The translations under genes were made by a program, and so were the position numbers. The notes under the pieces are model-generated. The model was not told the origin of the DNA and did not search any database. It saw nothing but the letters and a program-made list of their open reading frames with translations. Shown here piece after piece: positions 1 to 11,217 of a DNA stretch of 64,000 nucleotides (the first letter of the stretch is position 1; each line of letters begins with the position of its first letter). The DNA is from Periplaneta americana (taxonomy: Eukaryota > Arthropoda > Insecta > Blattodea > Blattidae). The stretch is from positions 139,537,204 through 139,601,203 of the forward strand of contig NC_091126.1 in the NCBI RefSeq assembly GCF_040183065.1, written 5' to 3'.

Positions 1-890
1 TTGCTTATTTTATTAACTTCTCTTCCATTCAAACGCTCACCTTTCTTTCTGGTCTCATCATTAGCACCCCCTACACTCACAGTGCAATCAGATCCCATGA
101 CAATTGATGTAACCGTACATCTCACTTGACGATATGTTGTGTTAGAGAAAGATCAATATTGTTTGTGTACATCTGAAGTACGGGGTAGTGTAATATGTTA
201 CTAGCCAGCGAGGTATGCAACGGAGGAAAGGAACTGGCCACACTACCCAATTATCTCTTGCCTTAGTTGCCTCATGAGTGATGCATTATTGGTGTAACTT
301 ACGAAGTTCAAACCCGTCTTCGGACAGTTCACTGAACAACAATTTACTTGAATTTTGCAAACATACCACCTCACTATAATGCACGAGTCAGCTATAATGG
401 AGCACATGCAATGCATTTTGGAACGCTAGTTTCTACGGTAAGCCAACTGTGATTTGTCGGAAGTGACACAGTCGTGTTTGATTGTGTTCAGTTTGTGAAC
501 ACAGTTGTTCTTTAACTCAATTTTTACATTACATTATACACGAGAAATACATCTTTTTATCGGTATGAGTATACTGAAATGTGCAGATGATTCTTCTAAT
601 GGCAAAACAAATTTATATTCATTTGTTTTCTATTTTGTGGACGTCTCTTTTGAAAGTTTGCGCCTCATATATTTTCTCGATAGTTCCATTTCAAAAATAA
701 AAATAGAGAGGTGCCGTATAAAATAAATTGAAGCAACATTAACATAGTATTTAGTTAATGTGTAGATCTGTTAATCTACAGTTACCCTCACAGCACGTAA
801 TTAACTCTGCGAGCAAGTAAACAACAGGGTTGGCAGATTTTGTTTAGTGCTAGTCGCCGATTTGGAAGTTGCCGTAATCTATTTTTAAGT
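1..890. other. Unassigned AT-rich sequence
   Basis: I see no gene, RNA gene or clear repeat boundary here. Short ATG-initiated frames exist (for example 505-726), but they have no recognisable domain and a composition typical of random AT-rich sequence. Confidence 0.5.
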
Positions 891-1131
891 GATTATTTAA
901 CGACGCTGTATCAACTACTAGGTTATTCAGCGTCGATGTAAATGGTGAAAGTGAGATGGTATTTGGCTCGATGAGACCGATCATTCGTCACAAACGATGA
1001 CGTTCGTCGTACGATTGAGGAAAACCTGCAAAGAATCCCAACCAGGTAATCAGCCCAAGCGGAAATCGAATCCACGGCCGAGCGCAAGTCCGGATCAGGA
1101 GGCAAACGTGCTACCGTCTGAGCTACAGTAA
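891..1131 (-). repeat. tRNA-derived SINE, family A (minus strand)
   Basis: Read on the minus strand, this begins with a tRNA-like head (a box A GTAGCTCAGAC-type motif and a box B resembling GGATTCGATTTCC). It continues with an AACC..GAAT-type body and ends in a tail close to CGACGCTGAATAACCTAG followed by GTCGTTAAATAA. The same head, body and tail occur at 21736-21966, 25566-25816 and 44201-44436. This copy is diverged and lacks a functional tRNA fold. The family assignment rests on the shared order of head, body and tail. Confidence 0.8.
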
Positions 1132-1483
1132 TTGTAATCCGAGGGTTTGTTGTAACTTGAAAGATATTCCCAATATTTAAGATTAAGTCGTATCGTCTTT
1201 AATGTTTAGGACTTGTGGCGACTAAAACCAGTGCGACAGAAACAAGCGAACAATACCAAACTGTGCAGAATGTGAACCAAGTGAACAATTCCACTCTTAC
1301 GCGGAGTAGCTCACCGCGTGAGACAAATAGAGCTCTCCCTCTATAGGAGGAGACCTTTGCCCTTAACGGGACATTTTTAGGCTAATCATTTCATCATTTC
1401 ATTTCAATTGGATGCAATGCAAGTAGTGATAATCCTAGATTAAAACTGTTTATTATTTAATTACACTTATACAATTATCTGCC
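1132..1483. other. Unassigned spacer between SINEs
   Basis: No gene seen. The interval is AT-rich, with one GC-richer patch near 1300-1350 and no coding signal. Confidence 0.4.
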
Positions 1484-1755
1484 ACAGTGGTCCAGTGGCT
1501 GGAACGCTGGACTTGTAATCCTATGGACCAGGGTTCGATCTCGATTTATAACTTGTGTTGGCCAAGCTCGTGGTCTAGGTAACACAGCGGTTTTTTTTTC
1601 AGAAAGTTTCGATTCCTCTGTAGCATCCCAAAAAATTTCCATCATCTCATCGCATCGCGGTTCCGTAGAGGTAGACCATTTCCTTTGCATCACACTGGAC
1701 AACTAAATTGGTCTCCATTCGTTCCAACCAAAGACGTAATAATGTATAGTATAGT
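1484..1755 (+). repeat. tRNA-Thr-like SINE, family D
   Basis: The head resembles a tRNA-Thr(UGU): a box A-like GTGGTCCAGTGGCTGGAACG, an anticodon region CTTGTAATCC and a box B GGGTTCGATCTC. The acceptor stem is not paired and a non-tRNA body follows, so this is a SINE or tRNA-derived repeat rather than a working tRNA gene. A related head occurs at 55893. The 3' boundary is uncertain. Confidence 0.6.
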
Positions 1756-1920
1756 ATGAACGAATTACACTGGATCTTCATTTCTATTCAGCGATACCTT
1801 TCGTTCGATACTACAGTATTTACTTCACGTTCACTTTTTGCTCACTAGATGACAGCACATTACAGTTCACGGCATTAGTGGAAAATTGACAAGGTCGAAG
1901 TATTAAAGACATAGTAGTAC

Positions 1921-2035
1921 CACAGTCTAGTATATACAGTCACGAAGCTTGGGATGATTTTTTGCATTTCTCGCTATAGTTGCTACCCGCTTTGAGCGCT
2001 GTGAGTACTAGGAACAACAGACTGTGCTACTGCCA
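1921..2035 (+). repeat. Left half of a ~185-bp MITE (CACAGTCTAG family)
   Basis: The terminal motif CACAGTCTAGTATATACAGT followed by CACGAAGCTT matches the left end of the full copies at 44531 and 27947. The right terminal repeat is missing, so this is a truncated copy. Its internal segment (GTACTAGGAACAA then AGACTG) also matches the other copies. Confidence 0.65.
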
Positions 2036-2201
2036 TCGTGATCCAATACAGACCGCAAGGCAGACCACGTGACTCGCTTAACCCGATCATGAAGGGCGGC
2101 GTTTCAATCATATAAATTAGCTGGAATGCATAAAGACATAAAGTGTAATATATATTTCTATAAAATGTAGTGTAATTGCATTAATAAAATTTAAAACAAT
2201 G
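2036..2201. other. Unassigned flank of the hAT element
   Basis: Short AT-rich interval ending in the left copy of the 8-bp duplication (ATTATGAG, 2202-2209). No gene seen. Confidence 0.4.
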
Positions 2202-2316
2202 ATTATGAGCAGACATCGGATTCTAGGGCAAATGCCTATTTTGTTTCTTTAGGAGAAAAGTAAAAATAATTATTAATATTTGTGTTTCATGGAAATTGAA
2301 AGGTATTCAAAGAGTT

Positions 2317-2395
2317 TTATAGTGCCCTAAAATGCCCTAAAACGGTTATTAGAGCCTAATTTGTTAATATTCGCCTAAAAATGCCTAACTCACTG
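2317..2395 (+). repeat. Left subterminal GCCTAAAA repeats of the hAT element
   Basis: At least four copies of a GCCTAAAA/GCCCTAAAA-type motif lie here. The matching cluster is at 4955-5056 near the right end. hAT transposases are known to bind subterminal short repeats, so these are candidate binding sites; that role is inference. Confidence 0.7.
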
Positions 2396-3015
2396 TAAAG
2401 TTTCGCATTTTACTCTTACTTTTTATAATTTATACATGCATTCACTGCGAAATTTAAGACATTTAAAAAGTGGAAAGTTTGCTTCACACCGGCCATGAAA
2501 CCATTGATAAAGGAAACAAAATGTTTTGAATCTCACGACACTCGCAATAGATTTCGCCGAATTTAACATGTTTGGAGGCATAAATGCCGACAAAGAACCA
2601 ACCTTAGTTTTGAAGCAGGCAACAATCACAACATGTGCTGCTACCGATTCAGAGATATACTAGGCTATACTATAAAAATGACTGTTTTCGGTCTGAAACC
2701 GATTAGCTGTACTGCCCTTCAGAGTGTCATAAAATCACAATTTTTGGAGAAAGAGTGTTTTTGAAATATTTATGAAAAGTCGTAAAACTGCGAATTAGTA
2801 GGGTAAACCGTTACAAAATATTTAAAAGAATGGCCCTCCTAGTGTTAACACTACCAGGAAATGCAACAATTAGTGGAACTTTGTATTTTTGTCCAATTGA
2901 ATCTCAATAACAACGGTTCATTTGAATGCTCGTTAACAGTTGCTCTTTTCCTCACCTTATTTGTGTTGAGAAGTTTTGAGAGGTAGGACGTTTTCCTGTG
3001 AAGTTTAACGCGATA

Positions 3016-4753
3016 ATGCCGAAAAATATAAGTGCAAAATCTACATTGATCCGGCAATGGCTAACAGAATGTTCAGAATTCACTTATGATGGAAAAATAA
3101 TATTCTGCAAGATTTGTAGCAAACAGGTATGTAACAATAGTTGAAATATATAAATTATATTAATTTTAATGAGTAGGCCTATAATATTTATACATTGACT
3201 GAGCTATCCTGAGGTATAATTCTTTTTAAGACCATTACACTTTAACCTTTTAAATTCCGATAGTTAAAGTATTTGCAGGTCATTAAAATTTTGATTGTTC
3301 GAACCCACTAACTTTGTGATAGAAATACGGCAATACAACAATTAGGATTCTATTTTAATTCAGTTTACTTTACATTTTTAGATTTCGCAAGAAAAGAAGT
3401 GCCACCTAAAGCAGCATGTGCAAGGAGCGGCTCATAAGGCTAAAGCTCAGCAGAAAAATCAACTGCAACAAACTTTACTAACAGAGCCTACTTCATCCAA
3501 TCTCAGCAGCAATTTCTATGCTGATTTAACCAGAGCGTTTGTTGCTGCTAACATTCTCTGGAATGCAATTGAAAATCCGGTTTTAAGACAGATTTTACAA
3601 AAATACTGCAAACAAGATATCCCATCTGAGTCGACCCTAAGAAAAAATTACTTAGAATATACAATGAAACTTTAGCTTCCATTCGGGAGGATATAGGTGA
3701 TTCTTACATATGGGTCTCTGTGGATGAAACCTCAGATCCTATGAATAGGTATATAGCAAATATGGTAGTAGGAAAACTTAGTCCTGATGGACCTTCGATT
3801 CCACACCTCGTATGTGTTAAGGAACTTTCGAAAGTGAAGAGCCAAGCCATTGCTTATTTTGTAAATAAAGGCCTACAGTCTTTATACTCAGGTAATATAG
3901 ACGATTCTAAAGTTCTGTTGTTTTGTACTGATGCTGCCTCATACATGGTTGCTGCAGCTCCACTTCTTAAAACATTTTATCCTAACCTCACGCATGTAAC
4001 CTGTCTAGCACATGGCCTTCACAGGGTTTCTGAAACAATCCGGAATGAATTTCCTCTTGTCAATTCGTTTATTTCTAACACAAAAAAATGTTTTTGTAAA
4101 GCCCCATCCAGGATTTCAATATTCAGAGAGAACTTTCCAGATATCCCACTCCCACCTCAGCCGGTTGTTACACGATGGGGAACCTGGATTCAGTCAGTGG
4201 TGTATTATTCTAAGTATTTTAAAGAAGTGGTCACAGTTATTGATAAATTACCTGAAACTGATAGTGCAGCGTGTGTGAAAGCAGTGAAAGATTGTCTGAA
4301 TGACTCACGAGTGAAAAACGATATTGCCTACATAACATCAAACTTTTCTTTCATGCCTGCAAGCATTGAACAATTAGAACGTGAAAAACAATCTCTTTGT
4401 AGCCAAATAGCAATAGTAAAGGAAGCTCAAGTGAACATACATTCTGCTGAACATACATACAAACTGGGAAAAAAGTTAAAAATAAGTGGGACAACGTATT
4501 AAATAAGAATGTAGGATTTTCACTGTTGGAAAAAGTATCAAGAGTGATATCGGGGGAAAGTGTAAATGTTCCAGTAAGTATTGATGTTTCTATTGTACCT
4601 AATTTAAAATTTGCGCCTCTCACATCAGTTTCGGTTGAAAGAAGTTTTTCTGCTTTCAAAATGATTCTCAGTGACAAAAGGCAAAGGTTAACTGTGGAGA
4701 ATTTAGAAAAAATTCTGGTGGTGTACTGTGCAGATAATTATAATAAAGTCTGA
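3016..4753 (+). pseudogene. hAT transposase, BED finger type, two frameshifts
   Basis: DNA transposase of the element at 2210-5067. Exon 1 (3016-3126, 37 codons) starts at the ATG of MPKNISAKST and contains the first half of a BED-type zinc finger (FCKICSKQ). A consensus donor (CAG/GTATGT) and acceptor (TTTTTAG) join it in phase 0 to exon 2 at 3382, which supplies the paired His residues (CHLKQH). Downstream are the hAT core motifs VDETSDP (about 3718), LLFCTDAASYM and HVTCLAHGLHRV, then VVTRWGTW. At the C-terminus is the dimerisation segment SVERSFSAFKMILSDKRQRL (about 4635). Frameshifts lie near 3651-3660, and in the A-run at about 4468-4475 after YKLGKK. Apart from these two shifts the protein looks near full-length for a short hAT transposase. 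The family call is firm; function is lost. Confidence 0.88.
3127..3381 (+). other. Predicted intron inside the hAT transposase BED finger
   Basis: GTATGT donor and TTTTTAG acceptor. Splicing at these sites keeps frame and brings the CxxC half of the BED finger next to the HxxxH half. The unspliced sequence stops almost at once, which supports a genuine intron of 255 bp. Confidence 0.75.
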
Positions 4754-4954
4754 GCATGGAACTAAATTTCAATAACTTAAAATGAGTAATCTTGATATCA
4801 ATAATCATTATTTCATTAGTTTCAATATATTAAATTTGTGCAACTCTGTTTATAAATATAATATAGTATTCTTTTTTAATGTTTAAACATACTTTTTTTG
4901 TGCGTATTTTAGTGTATAACTAAAAATTTCAGTGAAAGAAATAAGTATGATACC

Positions 4955-5056
4955 TTGATGTGCCTAAAATGCCTATTTTCATTAAAATAGAGCCTAATTT
5001 TACAAATTTTGAGCTTATTTTAGGCGCCTAAAACTGCAATTTTTAGTGCCTAAAAA
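4955..5056 (+). repeat. Right subterminal GCCTAAAA repeats of the hAT element
   Basis: Copies of GCCTAAAATGCC, GCGCCTAAAACTGC and GTGCCTAAAAATCC precede the right TIR. They are the counterpart of the cluster at 2317-2395. Confidence 0.7.
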
Positions 5057-5075
5057 TCCGATGTCTAATTATGAG

Positions 5076-6206
5076 ACACTTCAGACATAATTCACTTGCG
5101 AGTTAACGTGTAATATTATTTTTGGTGTGAAAATTACGTTATGTGTAATACCTGCCTTTATGTCGATTAAATATTGCGAAATTCTTGTACATTCATTTAT
5201 GCACGATTCAATAATTTTCAGTTGCACCGCACGGATATTTAGATATGTTGAAATTATAGGTTATGTTTACTGTACCAGTTGCCCCTTTCTGTCTAATTTT
5301 AGTAGTCTCCAATGCCCTGCCATTACATATGTATGTTATGTCCAGGCTTTGGCCTAGGGACATGGAGTAACCAGTTGAAGTTTAGAGTACACGGAGTATA
5401 AATGACGTCATGACCCGTGTGCAGTCACCCGACTGCAACAGCACAGGTGGGTCCGTAATGTGCATTACCTTTGTGTGTATTACTGCTTGGCTGCGGTACG
5501 TGTAGGTCTAACAGGCTTCGGCGTAGGGACACCTGATTGAAGGTTACAACTCACGAAAATACTTTAATAGTAGACCTTTATTGTCTACACTAGGAATGTA
5601 CTATATATGCTGTATCTGTACAGAGTGAAATATATTTTGTGCCGTACTATGACGGACTGTTTACATGTTGAGACACGAAGTAACGGTGCGCTACAACTCC
5701 AACTCCACTCCACCGACAGAACACTATCATCTGTGCGTTCTGAACTTCATACGTTTCTGTGCCCAGGACCGAACCCTGGTTATGTCATATGGAAATTATA
5801 GGCTATGTTTACTATATTTAACTTATATTCCTATATTCGCAAATACACATTATAATTAAACATAATGTCATGTATGATACCACGCATATTCAATTTTTAT
5901 TTTAATACTACAATTGAGTACTGAATTACTTTATTTATCTACTACCTAAGAAACGAAGTAACACAATCGTACGTACACTAATTTCATAGGAGTGATATGG
6001 TAAATTTTCCGTCTACAATTAAGGAAGGTAGATGTGCTAAATTAAAATTACAATATTTTTTTTTATTAAACCTGAAAATAGCTTCTATTCTAAACTTAAA
6101 ATGTTGATGCGAACAGATTAAGTTGGCATGGCAAATTCTCTTCACATTAAAATAACTCAGTTTGTAAATTATTTCTGCAACATTTTATGCAACAAGAAGT
6201 AAACGG
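5076..6206. other. Intergenic; weak local duplication
   Basis: No gene seen. Two short segments, near 5344-5392 and 5512-5555, share the order AGGCTT.GGC.TAGGGACA followed by GTTGAAG or TTGAAGG, which may be a decayed duplication. Otherwise AT-rich. Confidence 0.35.
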
Positions 6207-6415
6207 AACGTATGTACAGTTGTCAAAAAAAAGTGGCCGCACTCGTGAACAGCGAATATTTTCAAAGTCCACTTCGGGTCGCGGCGATGTTACACGATGC
6301 ATGTGCTTGTACAAGCAGTTCCGGAACTATGAAAGTGTTTCACATCTGCGCCTCGTAGACCAGCGGTAGAGTGCTTGTTTAATGATTCGAAGGTTGTTGG
6401 TTCGGGCCTTATTGA
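6207..6415 (+). repeat. tRNA-bearing dispersed repeat, family E (plus copy)
   Basis: A conserved block (GTACAGTTGTCAAAA..AGTGGCCGC, then CTTCGGGT and GCGATGTTAC) is followed by a tRNA-like segment at about 6343-6415 (CTCGTAGACCAGCGGTAGAG, box B GTTGGTTCGGGCC). A minus-strand copy with the same order lies at 12020-14640, interrupted by a transposon. I infer a SINE-like or composite repeat. It is unusual in carrying the tRNA part downstream of the conserved block. Confidence 0.55.
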
Positions 6416-6439
6416 AGTTTCCATTTTATTTTTTAATTG

Positions 6440-6592
6440 TTCTTTAGCTATATAAATGATATTCAAATTATCATTTATATCCAGTTATCGTTCTTTATGG
6501 CTACTACGTTATTTATATTTTGTTATCGTTCTTTAGAGACATGAATAAAATTCAAGTCATCATTTGTATTCTGTTATCGTTTTATAACGATA

Positions 6593-6624
<32 letters not shown>

Positions 6625-7575
6625 TATTATTATTATTATTATTATTAATATTATTATTATTATTTTTATTATTGTATCTCCAATGGGGGTTAGCCCTATT
6701 TTACATATGTATGTTAGGGCTATAGTTTTATACACAAAAAAGATAAGCATAAAGAGAAATGGAGAAGAAAATTAAATTAGCTTACACGATGTAAACAAAA
6801 CATAAACAATCCGTAAATTAGGTATTGCGATTGCAAAAGAAATATCAGGTATCAATTTGAAACATACAAAAACATTAACAACACACATACGTAACACTTC
6901 TATAACACAAATATGCAGTTTTCCGTACCATACATCATAAATTATTACACAATAGTCACACAAACACAATCAAACTATAATTACGACATTGCGACATCAA
7001 GCATCCCATAACTGACTCACATTCATAACAAATCAAGCATCCGTTACAACACATACACTTCAACATAGTAACCACACTTTCAAAAGTTACAAATTTGGCT
7101 CCAAGAAGAATAAATAGGACACTGTTACTAATTACTATTCTTCTACAATTTCTTAAATACATCTGTAATAAATCTGTGAAATTCCGATATGAATAATATT
7201 CACGTCTTTTATATCCTGTTATCGTTCTTTAGCGATATAAATAATATACAAGTTATCATTTATATTCTGTTTTCCTTCATTAGCATTATAAAATAATATT
7301 CAAGTTATTTATATTGTTATTCTTCTTTCGCAATATAAATAACCTGTATTTTATGTAAGTAATTATTATAACACAAATAACCACCTTTCTTTGTAAAATA
7401 GGTTATTTTATTTAGATAATTAAATACGGTATTATATAATATCTTATATTAATTAAACAAACCGATATTTATCATTTATATTCTGTAATCGTTCTTTAAT
7501 GATACTGTATAAATAATATTCAAGTTATTTATATTGTAATCGTTCTTTAGCGATATAAATAACATAAATTCAATA
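6440..7575 (+). repeat. Diverged ~60-bp tandem repeat in two blocks
   Basis: The motif TTATATTCTGTTATCGTTCT followed by TTAGCGATATAAATAATATT and a CAAGTTATCATT segment recurs at 6440-6600 and 7180-7570. About 580 bp of unrelated sequence separates the blocks. Individual copies differ at many positions, so the array is old. Confidence 0.6.
6596..6675. repeat. (AAT)n/(ATT)n compound microsatellite
   Basis: About eight AAT units run directly into about eight ATT units, so the tract is self-complementary and could form a hairpin. Confidence 0.9.
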
Positions 7576-7682
7576 TTAGGTTTGGAAAATCCAGTTGCAT
7601 AATACTGCTATTAGTTTTTCTTTTTGTATTATTACATTATACTATCTTGAACCACAATAAAATGAAAAGGAGTAACGAGGAA

Positions 7683-7745
7683 TTGAAACTGAGACGTTGA
7701 CATCTAAATTCCGACGTTCGTCCGCTGAGCTACGAGGGCAAAAGT
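7683..7745 (-). repeat. tRNA-like fragment (minus strand)
   Basis: On the minus strand, GCCCTCGTAGCTCAGCGGAC is a good box A, and GTTTCAATTCCTCG about 40 bases further resembles box B. The anticodon arm is not convincing, so I call it a tRNA-derived repeat, not a tRNA gene. Confidence 0.5.
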
Positions 7746-8035
7746 GTGGAAACATTTTCGGAAAAATTGGCCCAATCACACTCTAAGATTTTCTGATGAT
7801 TCGTAGGAGCTAGTCCAGGATGCGGGGGGCAAAGGCTAATTGGGATTTCCCGGTCTCTGATCGGGTCAAACATCCTGATAGAACTAATATTTAACCCTTG
7901 CTGTGACTTTCGGTGAAGTCCGGAGGGCCCAATTAGTCAAATCCACTCTCCTCATCTCCACGCTTGGGCCCCCTGGAATCTAATAAGATGCGAAAGAGAT
8001 GGTGGTGTGCGGAAAGCAACGGGATGTTACTGCAT
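7746..8035. other. Unassigned interval
   Basis: Moderately GC-rich patches at 7800-7990. The minus-strand frame at 7933-8160 has no recognisable domain. Confidence 0.35.
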
Positions 8036-8112
8036 TTATAATCTTTTCGTTGTAAGAAAAATCCTAATGTAAACAACAGCACGTGACTGAAGTGAGGCGT
8101 CATTGGCCACTG
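8036..8112 (+). repeat. ~75-bp repeat, inverted relative to 11112-11188
   Basis: The segment containing GTAAGAAAAATCCTAA, TGTAAAC and AGCACGTG matches the reverse complement of 11112-11188. The pair brackets the transposon at 8319-10825 at unequal distance, so it is probably two copies of an unrelated dispersed repeat. Confidence 0.55.
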
Positions 8113-8318
8113 TTTGGAGCCATAGATTCTCAGTACGTGTTCCCGCCTACTGTTGTACATTCTGTTTCATAATAAACATTTCCCGTTACTCCTCAAGTAG
8201 GCCTAACCTCACTATGCATTCATTTGCTTAGGAAACATTTACTTTATAATTACGGTAATTAAATTATTTTTTAAGTCTTATGTCTTCACAATGGACAGTT
8301 GAGGATACAGAAGCCATA

Positions 8319-10825
8319 CTGCCCTCCCAAGCCAAAAGGGCGTATCTCAAGGATTTTCTGAAAATCAGTTTTTGACATAATTGGAGAGTTCAGATGCTAA
8401 TATATTTATTTCCTAAAGGAAATGGCCGTTTCTCAATGAATTGTGCCTTTAAAATGTGATTTAATGAAAGTCGTATCTCAAAATTAATATAAATTCCTAA
8501 GCGAATTTGGCGGAAGTTCATTTTTCTAAGCAAAATGGCCGTTTCTCAGACATACGCTCTTTTCGCTTAGTATTTCCTATTTGTCATTCTAGTCAAATTA
8601 GACGTAACTGCATTAGTAACAAGTCCTTCGTGTTTTAATCCGTTCTCAGCAATGTAATCGCCACTAACCGAATGCTTATTTCCCATCCTTTAAACATAGT
8701 TCTTATAATTATTTCATTGCTGATCATGAAAATTAATATGCAAGGTGTGTTGCGATTAATTTTTCTAGCTTATTATTGAAAACATGTCACAATTTTCATT
8801 TGCTTGTTATGTAGTCAAGGCGCAGAATATTGATTCTGCTCAATCTTATTTTAGAAACACCATTATAATCACCACATAAGTAAAATAATATTTATTGTTA
8901 TCACTATTGGACTGATAGTTTATATGCACAAATATTTTAGAGACAAAAAAATGGACAATGAAATTATTCGTAGACACATAAATTCATTTAATCCTACCAT
9001 ATCACATTAGTACATTACCGGAGGGAACATGCACCTAATTGTCTTTATTTGCCAAGTGATATAACTCTGACTGCCATCCATCGTGATTTTATTACTCATA
9101 ATGTTAATTACAAATGTTTATATGAAAAGTACCGAATGGTAGCCAGTGAAGTGGACATATCTTTTGCTAAACTGGGGCATGAGGAATGTGAAAATTGTGA
9201 AATCTTCAATGTGTATAATAATAGCCACATAAAAGAAAATTTGGACACTAATTTTTAAACTTGTAAAATGTGGAAAACACATATTGAGAGAGTAACAAAA
9301 TCTCGGGCCAAATACAGAGAAGATGCTGAAAAAATTGAAGAGGTTAACAAAATAATTTATTGTGCAGATCTTCAAAAAGTTATCTTGTTGCCAAGACTGG
9401 ATACATTTAAGGTAGCTATATTCACAAGTGTTTGGCTCTCTACATGGGAGCTTCGTTCCTGTTGGGAGAAAACAAAAAAAATGTGCAAGCCGTTTGCAGC
9501 TTTCTGGCACGAGGCTCTCTTTAAAAGAAGCAAAGAAGAAATCGTAAGCACTTTATTCAGTTTTTTTCAAGTACAAGAGAGATTATTAAAAAAATTACTC
9601 TATGGTTGGACAACTGCACGGCCCAGAACAAAAACTGGACATTATTTTCATTTTTGATTTACATTGTGAATTCAAATGATGTAAGTGCTGATGAAATTTT
9701 GATAAGATACTTTGAACCAGGCTGCTGATCCTTTCATCACAAAGTAGAACAGTCAGTGAAAAAATGTGGATATAAAATATATGATTTTGCAAACTTTGTA
9801 GATGCAGTAAAAGCAGCATCTTACCAGACTGAGGTACTGCCAATGGAGCTTCAGTATTTTTTCATTTGGTCTGACTACTCATCACAATATAAATTGAACC
9901 TGATTCATCCAAGAACCTGTCTGCATGATATGGTTGAAATAACGGTTTCCAGAGAATCATACAGTAAGTTATGTAGTACAAAAATGATTTTGATGGTACA
10001 TCATTGAACATAAATTTCCTGACTGGAAAAGTAAACTAAAGAAAGGAACAGTTACCACGTCCTGAGCAGCAACGAAAACCCCTTGGATTCCCTGCTTGAA
10101 AAAAGAATACCATAATTCGCAATTTGGGTGGAATAATGAAAAACAGACTGACATTTTGGGAGAATCTTCCAGTAAATGATGACTAAAATTTTATTGTGTT
10201 CAAGTATCAATTATTTGGTATAAACTAACTTTTCAGTGTTTTGTTATTTTTTAGTTAATTTATTTACCTCAGTAATATACGTAGAAGTATTTAGTGAACA
10301 GTGTACCTTAGTAAATATAACCAAACATTTATTTTCAACTTCAATGTTGTATCTTTGTATCATTAATATATTAACAGAATGATTGGCAAATGAATTCCTG
10401 TCTCTTCACTAATTTTCTAGGCAATATTTGTCTTAGATTGCAGTATTTTTTGCAATACTGCTATGCAGTATGTGTTGTAATTTAATAAAATCAAAAAATA
10501 ATTAATAAAATAAACCAGAATTAAATTCACTTACTGGTTTCTTATGTACAATATGAGATATGCCTAATTTTCTAAGCATATCAGTATCTTTAACAATTAA
10601 TATTAATACTTAGCAAATTAGGCGTATCTCAAATTGTGCATAAAAATGTAAGCTAATTAGTCTAAAAATTATATTCGACATATTTTGAATACATTTCAAT
10701 AATGAATATGCCGAAAATTCCAATAAATTAACTTTAAAAGTAGGCGCGCTTTGATCATTCACTAAATCCTCAATACTCAAAAATATTCAAGTTCTGAGAT
10801 ACGCCCTTTTGGCTTGGGAGGGCAG
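8319..10825 (+). mobile_element. DNA transposon with 31-bp perfect TIRs and 4-bp TSD
   Basis: Both ends carry the same 31-bp inverted repeat, beginning CTGCCCTCCCAAGCC and ending GGGCGTATCTCA, with no mismatch. The flanking bases are CATA on both sides (8315-8318 and 10826-10829), giving a 4-bp TSD. The GTATCTCA portion of the TIR recurs in direct and inverted form in both subterminal regions. A broken transposase-like coding region lies at 8951-10004. A 4-bp TSD with a long TIR fits Sola-type elements best among those I know; that assignment is inference and less secure than the element boundaries. Confidence 0.9.
8951..10004 (+). pseudogene. Transposase of the CATA-flanked element, multiply frameshifted
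   Basis: From MDNEIIRRHINSF the sequence can be followed through several frames. After an insertion near 9008-9013 it reads HYRREHAPNCLYLPSD, then ISFAKLGHEECENCEIF (a Cys pair) and YREDAEKI. Next comes a first acidic motif, YCADLQKVILLPRLDTF, then FWHEALFKRSKEE. Another frame gives WLDNCTAQNKNWTLF, probably the second catalytic Asp. Around 9718-9735 a short deletion shifts frame before FHHKVEQSVKKC. Breaks: stop at about 9256, frameshift at about 9590, stop/frameshift at about 9725. The layout resembles a family of invertebrate proteins with Cys-rich N-terminus and D-D core that I regard as transposases. The N-terminus may be incomplete. Clearly non-functional. Confidence 0.75.
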
Positions 10826-10839
10826 CATACTTCAGTACC

Positions 10840-11111
10840 ACGTGCTTACGTGAACTACGGTACGAGCTCAAGTGACGCCAGCTTTTTACAAGAACAGACT
10901 ACCTCGGTATTACTGTTGGTATTCATCCGCGTTCATACTACATAACAACATATAAAAGTAGGTTTTCTTTTACATAGCGTTTTACATATGAATGAAGTTA
11001 AATATTTAATTGTATTTAACAACTAGAATTCAATTTTTTATTTTCAAATAATACAAGATTGTGGTTTCCAAATACAAGCTATATTTTCCTGCGTAATGTG
11101 AGTGTTTCGAC
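10840..11111. other. Unassigned interval
   Basis: AT-rich, no gene seen. Confidence 0.35.
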
Positions 11112-11217
11112 TGGGAGCCAATCACGGGTATGACAGCCACGTGCTTATGTTTACGTTAGGATTTTTCTTACAGCGAAAACAGTATAGGCCTATCCTTCCC
11201 AAGAGAAACTGCAAACA

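Larger units (their letters stand above)
2210..5067 (+). mobile_element. Complete hAT-superfamily DNA transposon (2.86 kb)
   Basis: The element is bounded by imperfect terminal inverted repeats: CAGACATCGGATT on the left, and the complement of TAGACATCGGATT on the right. It is flanked by an identical 8-bp direct repeat, ATTATGAG, at 2202-2209 and 5068-5075. An 8-bp TSD with short TIRs starting YAGAC fits the hAT superfamily. It encloses a frame-broken, one-intron transposase on the plus strand (3016-4753). Both subterminal regions are packed with a GCCTAAAATGCC-type repeat. The identical TSD suggests a moderately recent insertion, while the frameshifts show this copy is no longer autonomous. 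Confidence 0.93.

Noticed and set aside
1484-1560. Functional tRNA-Thr gene
   Set aside because: Box A, box B and the anticodon region are present, but the acceptor stem does not pair and a SINE body follows.
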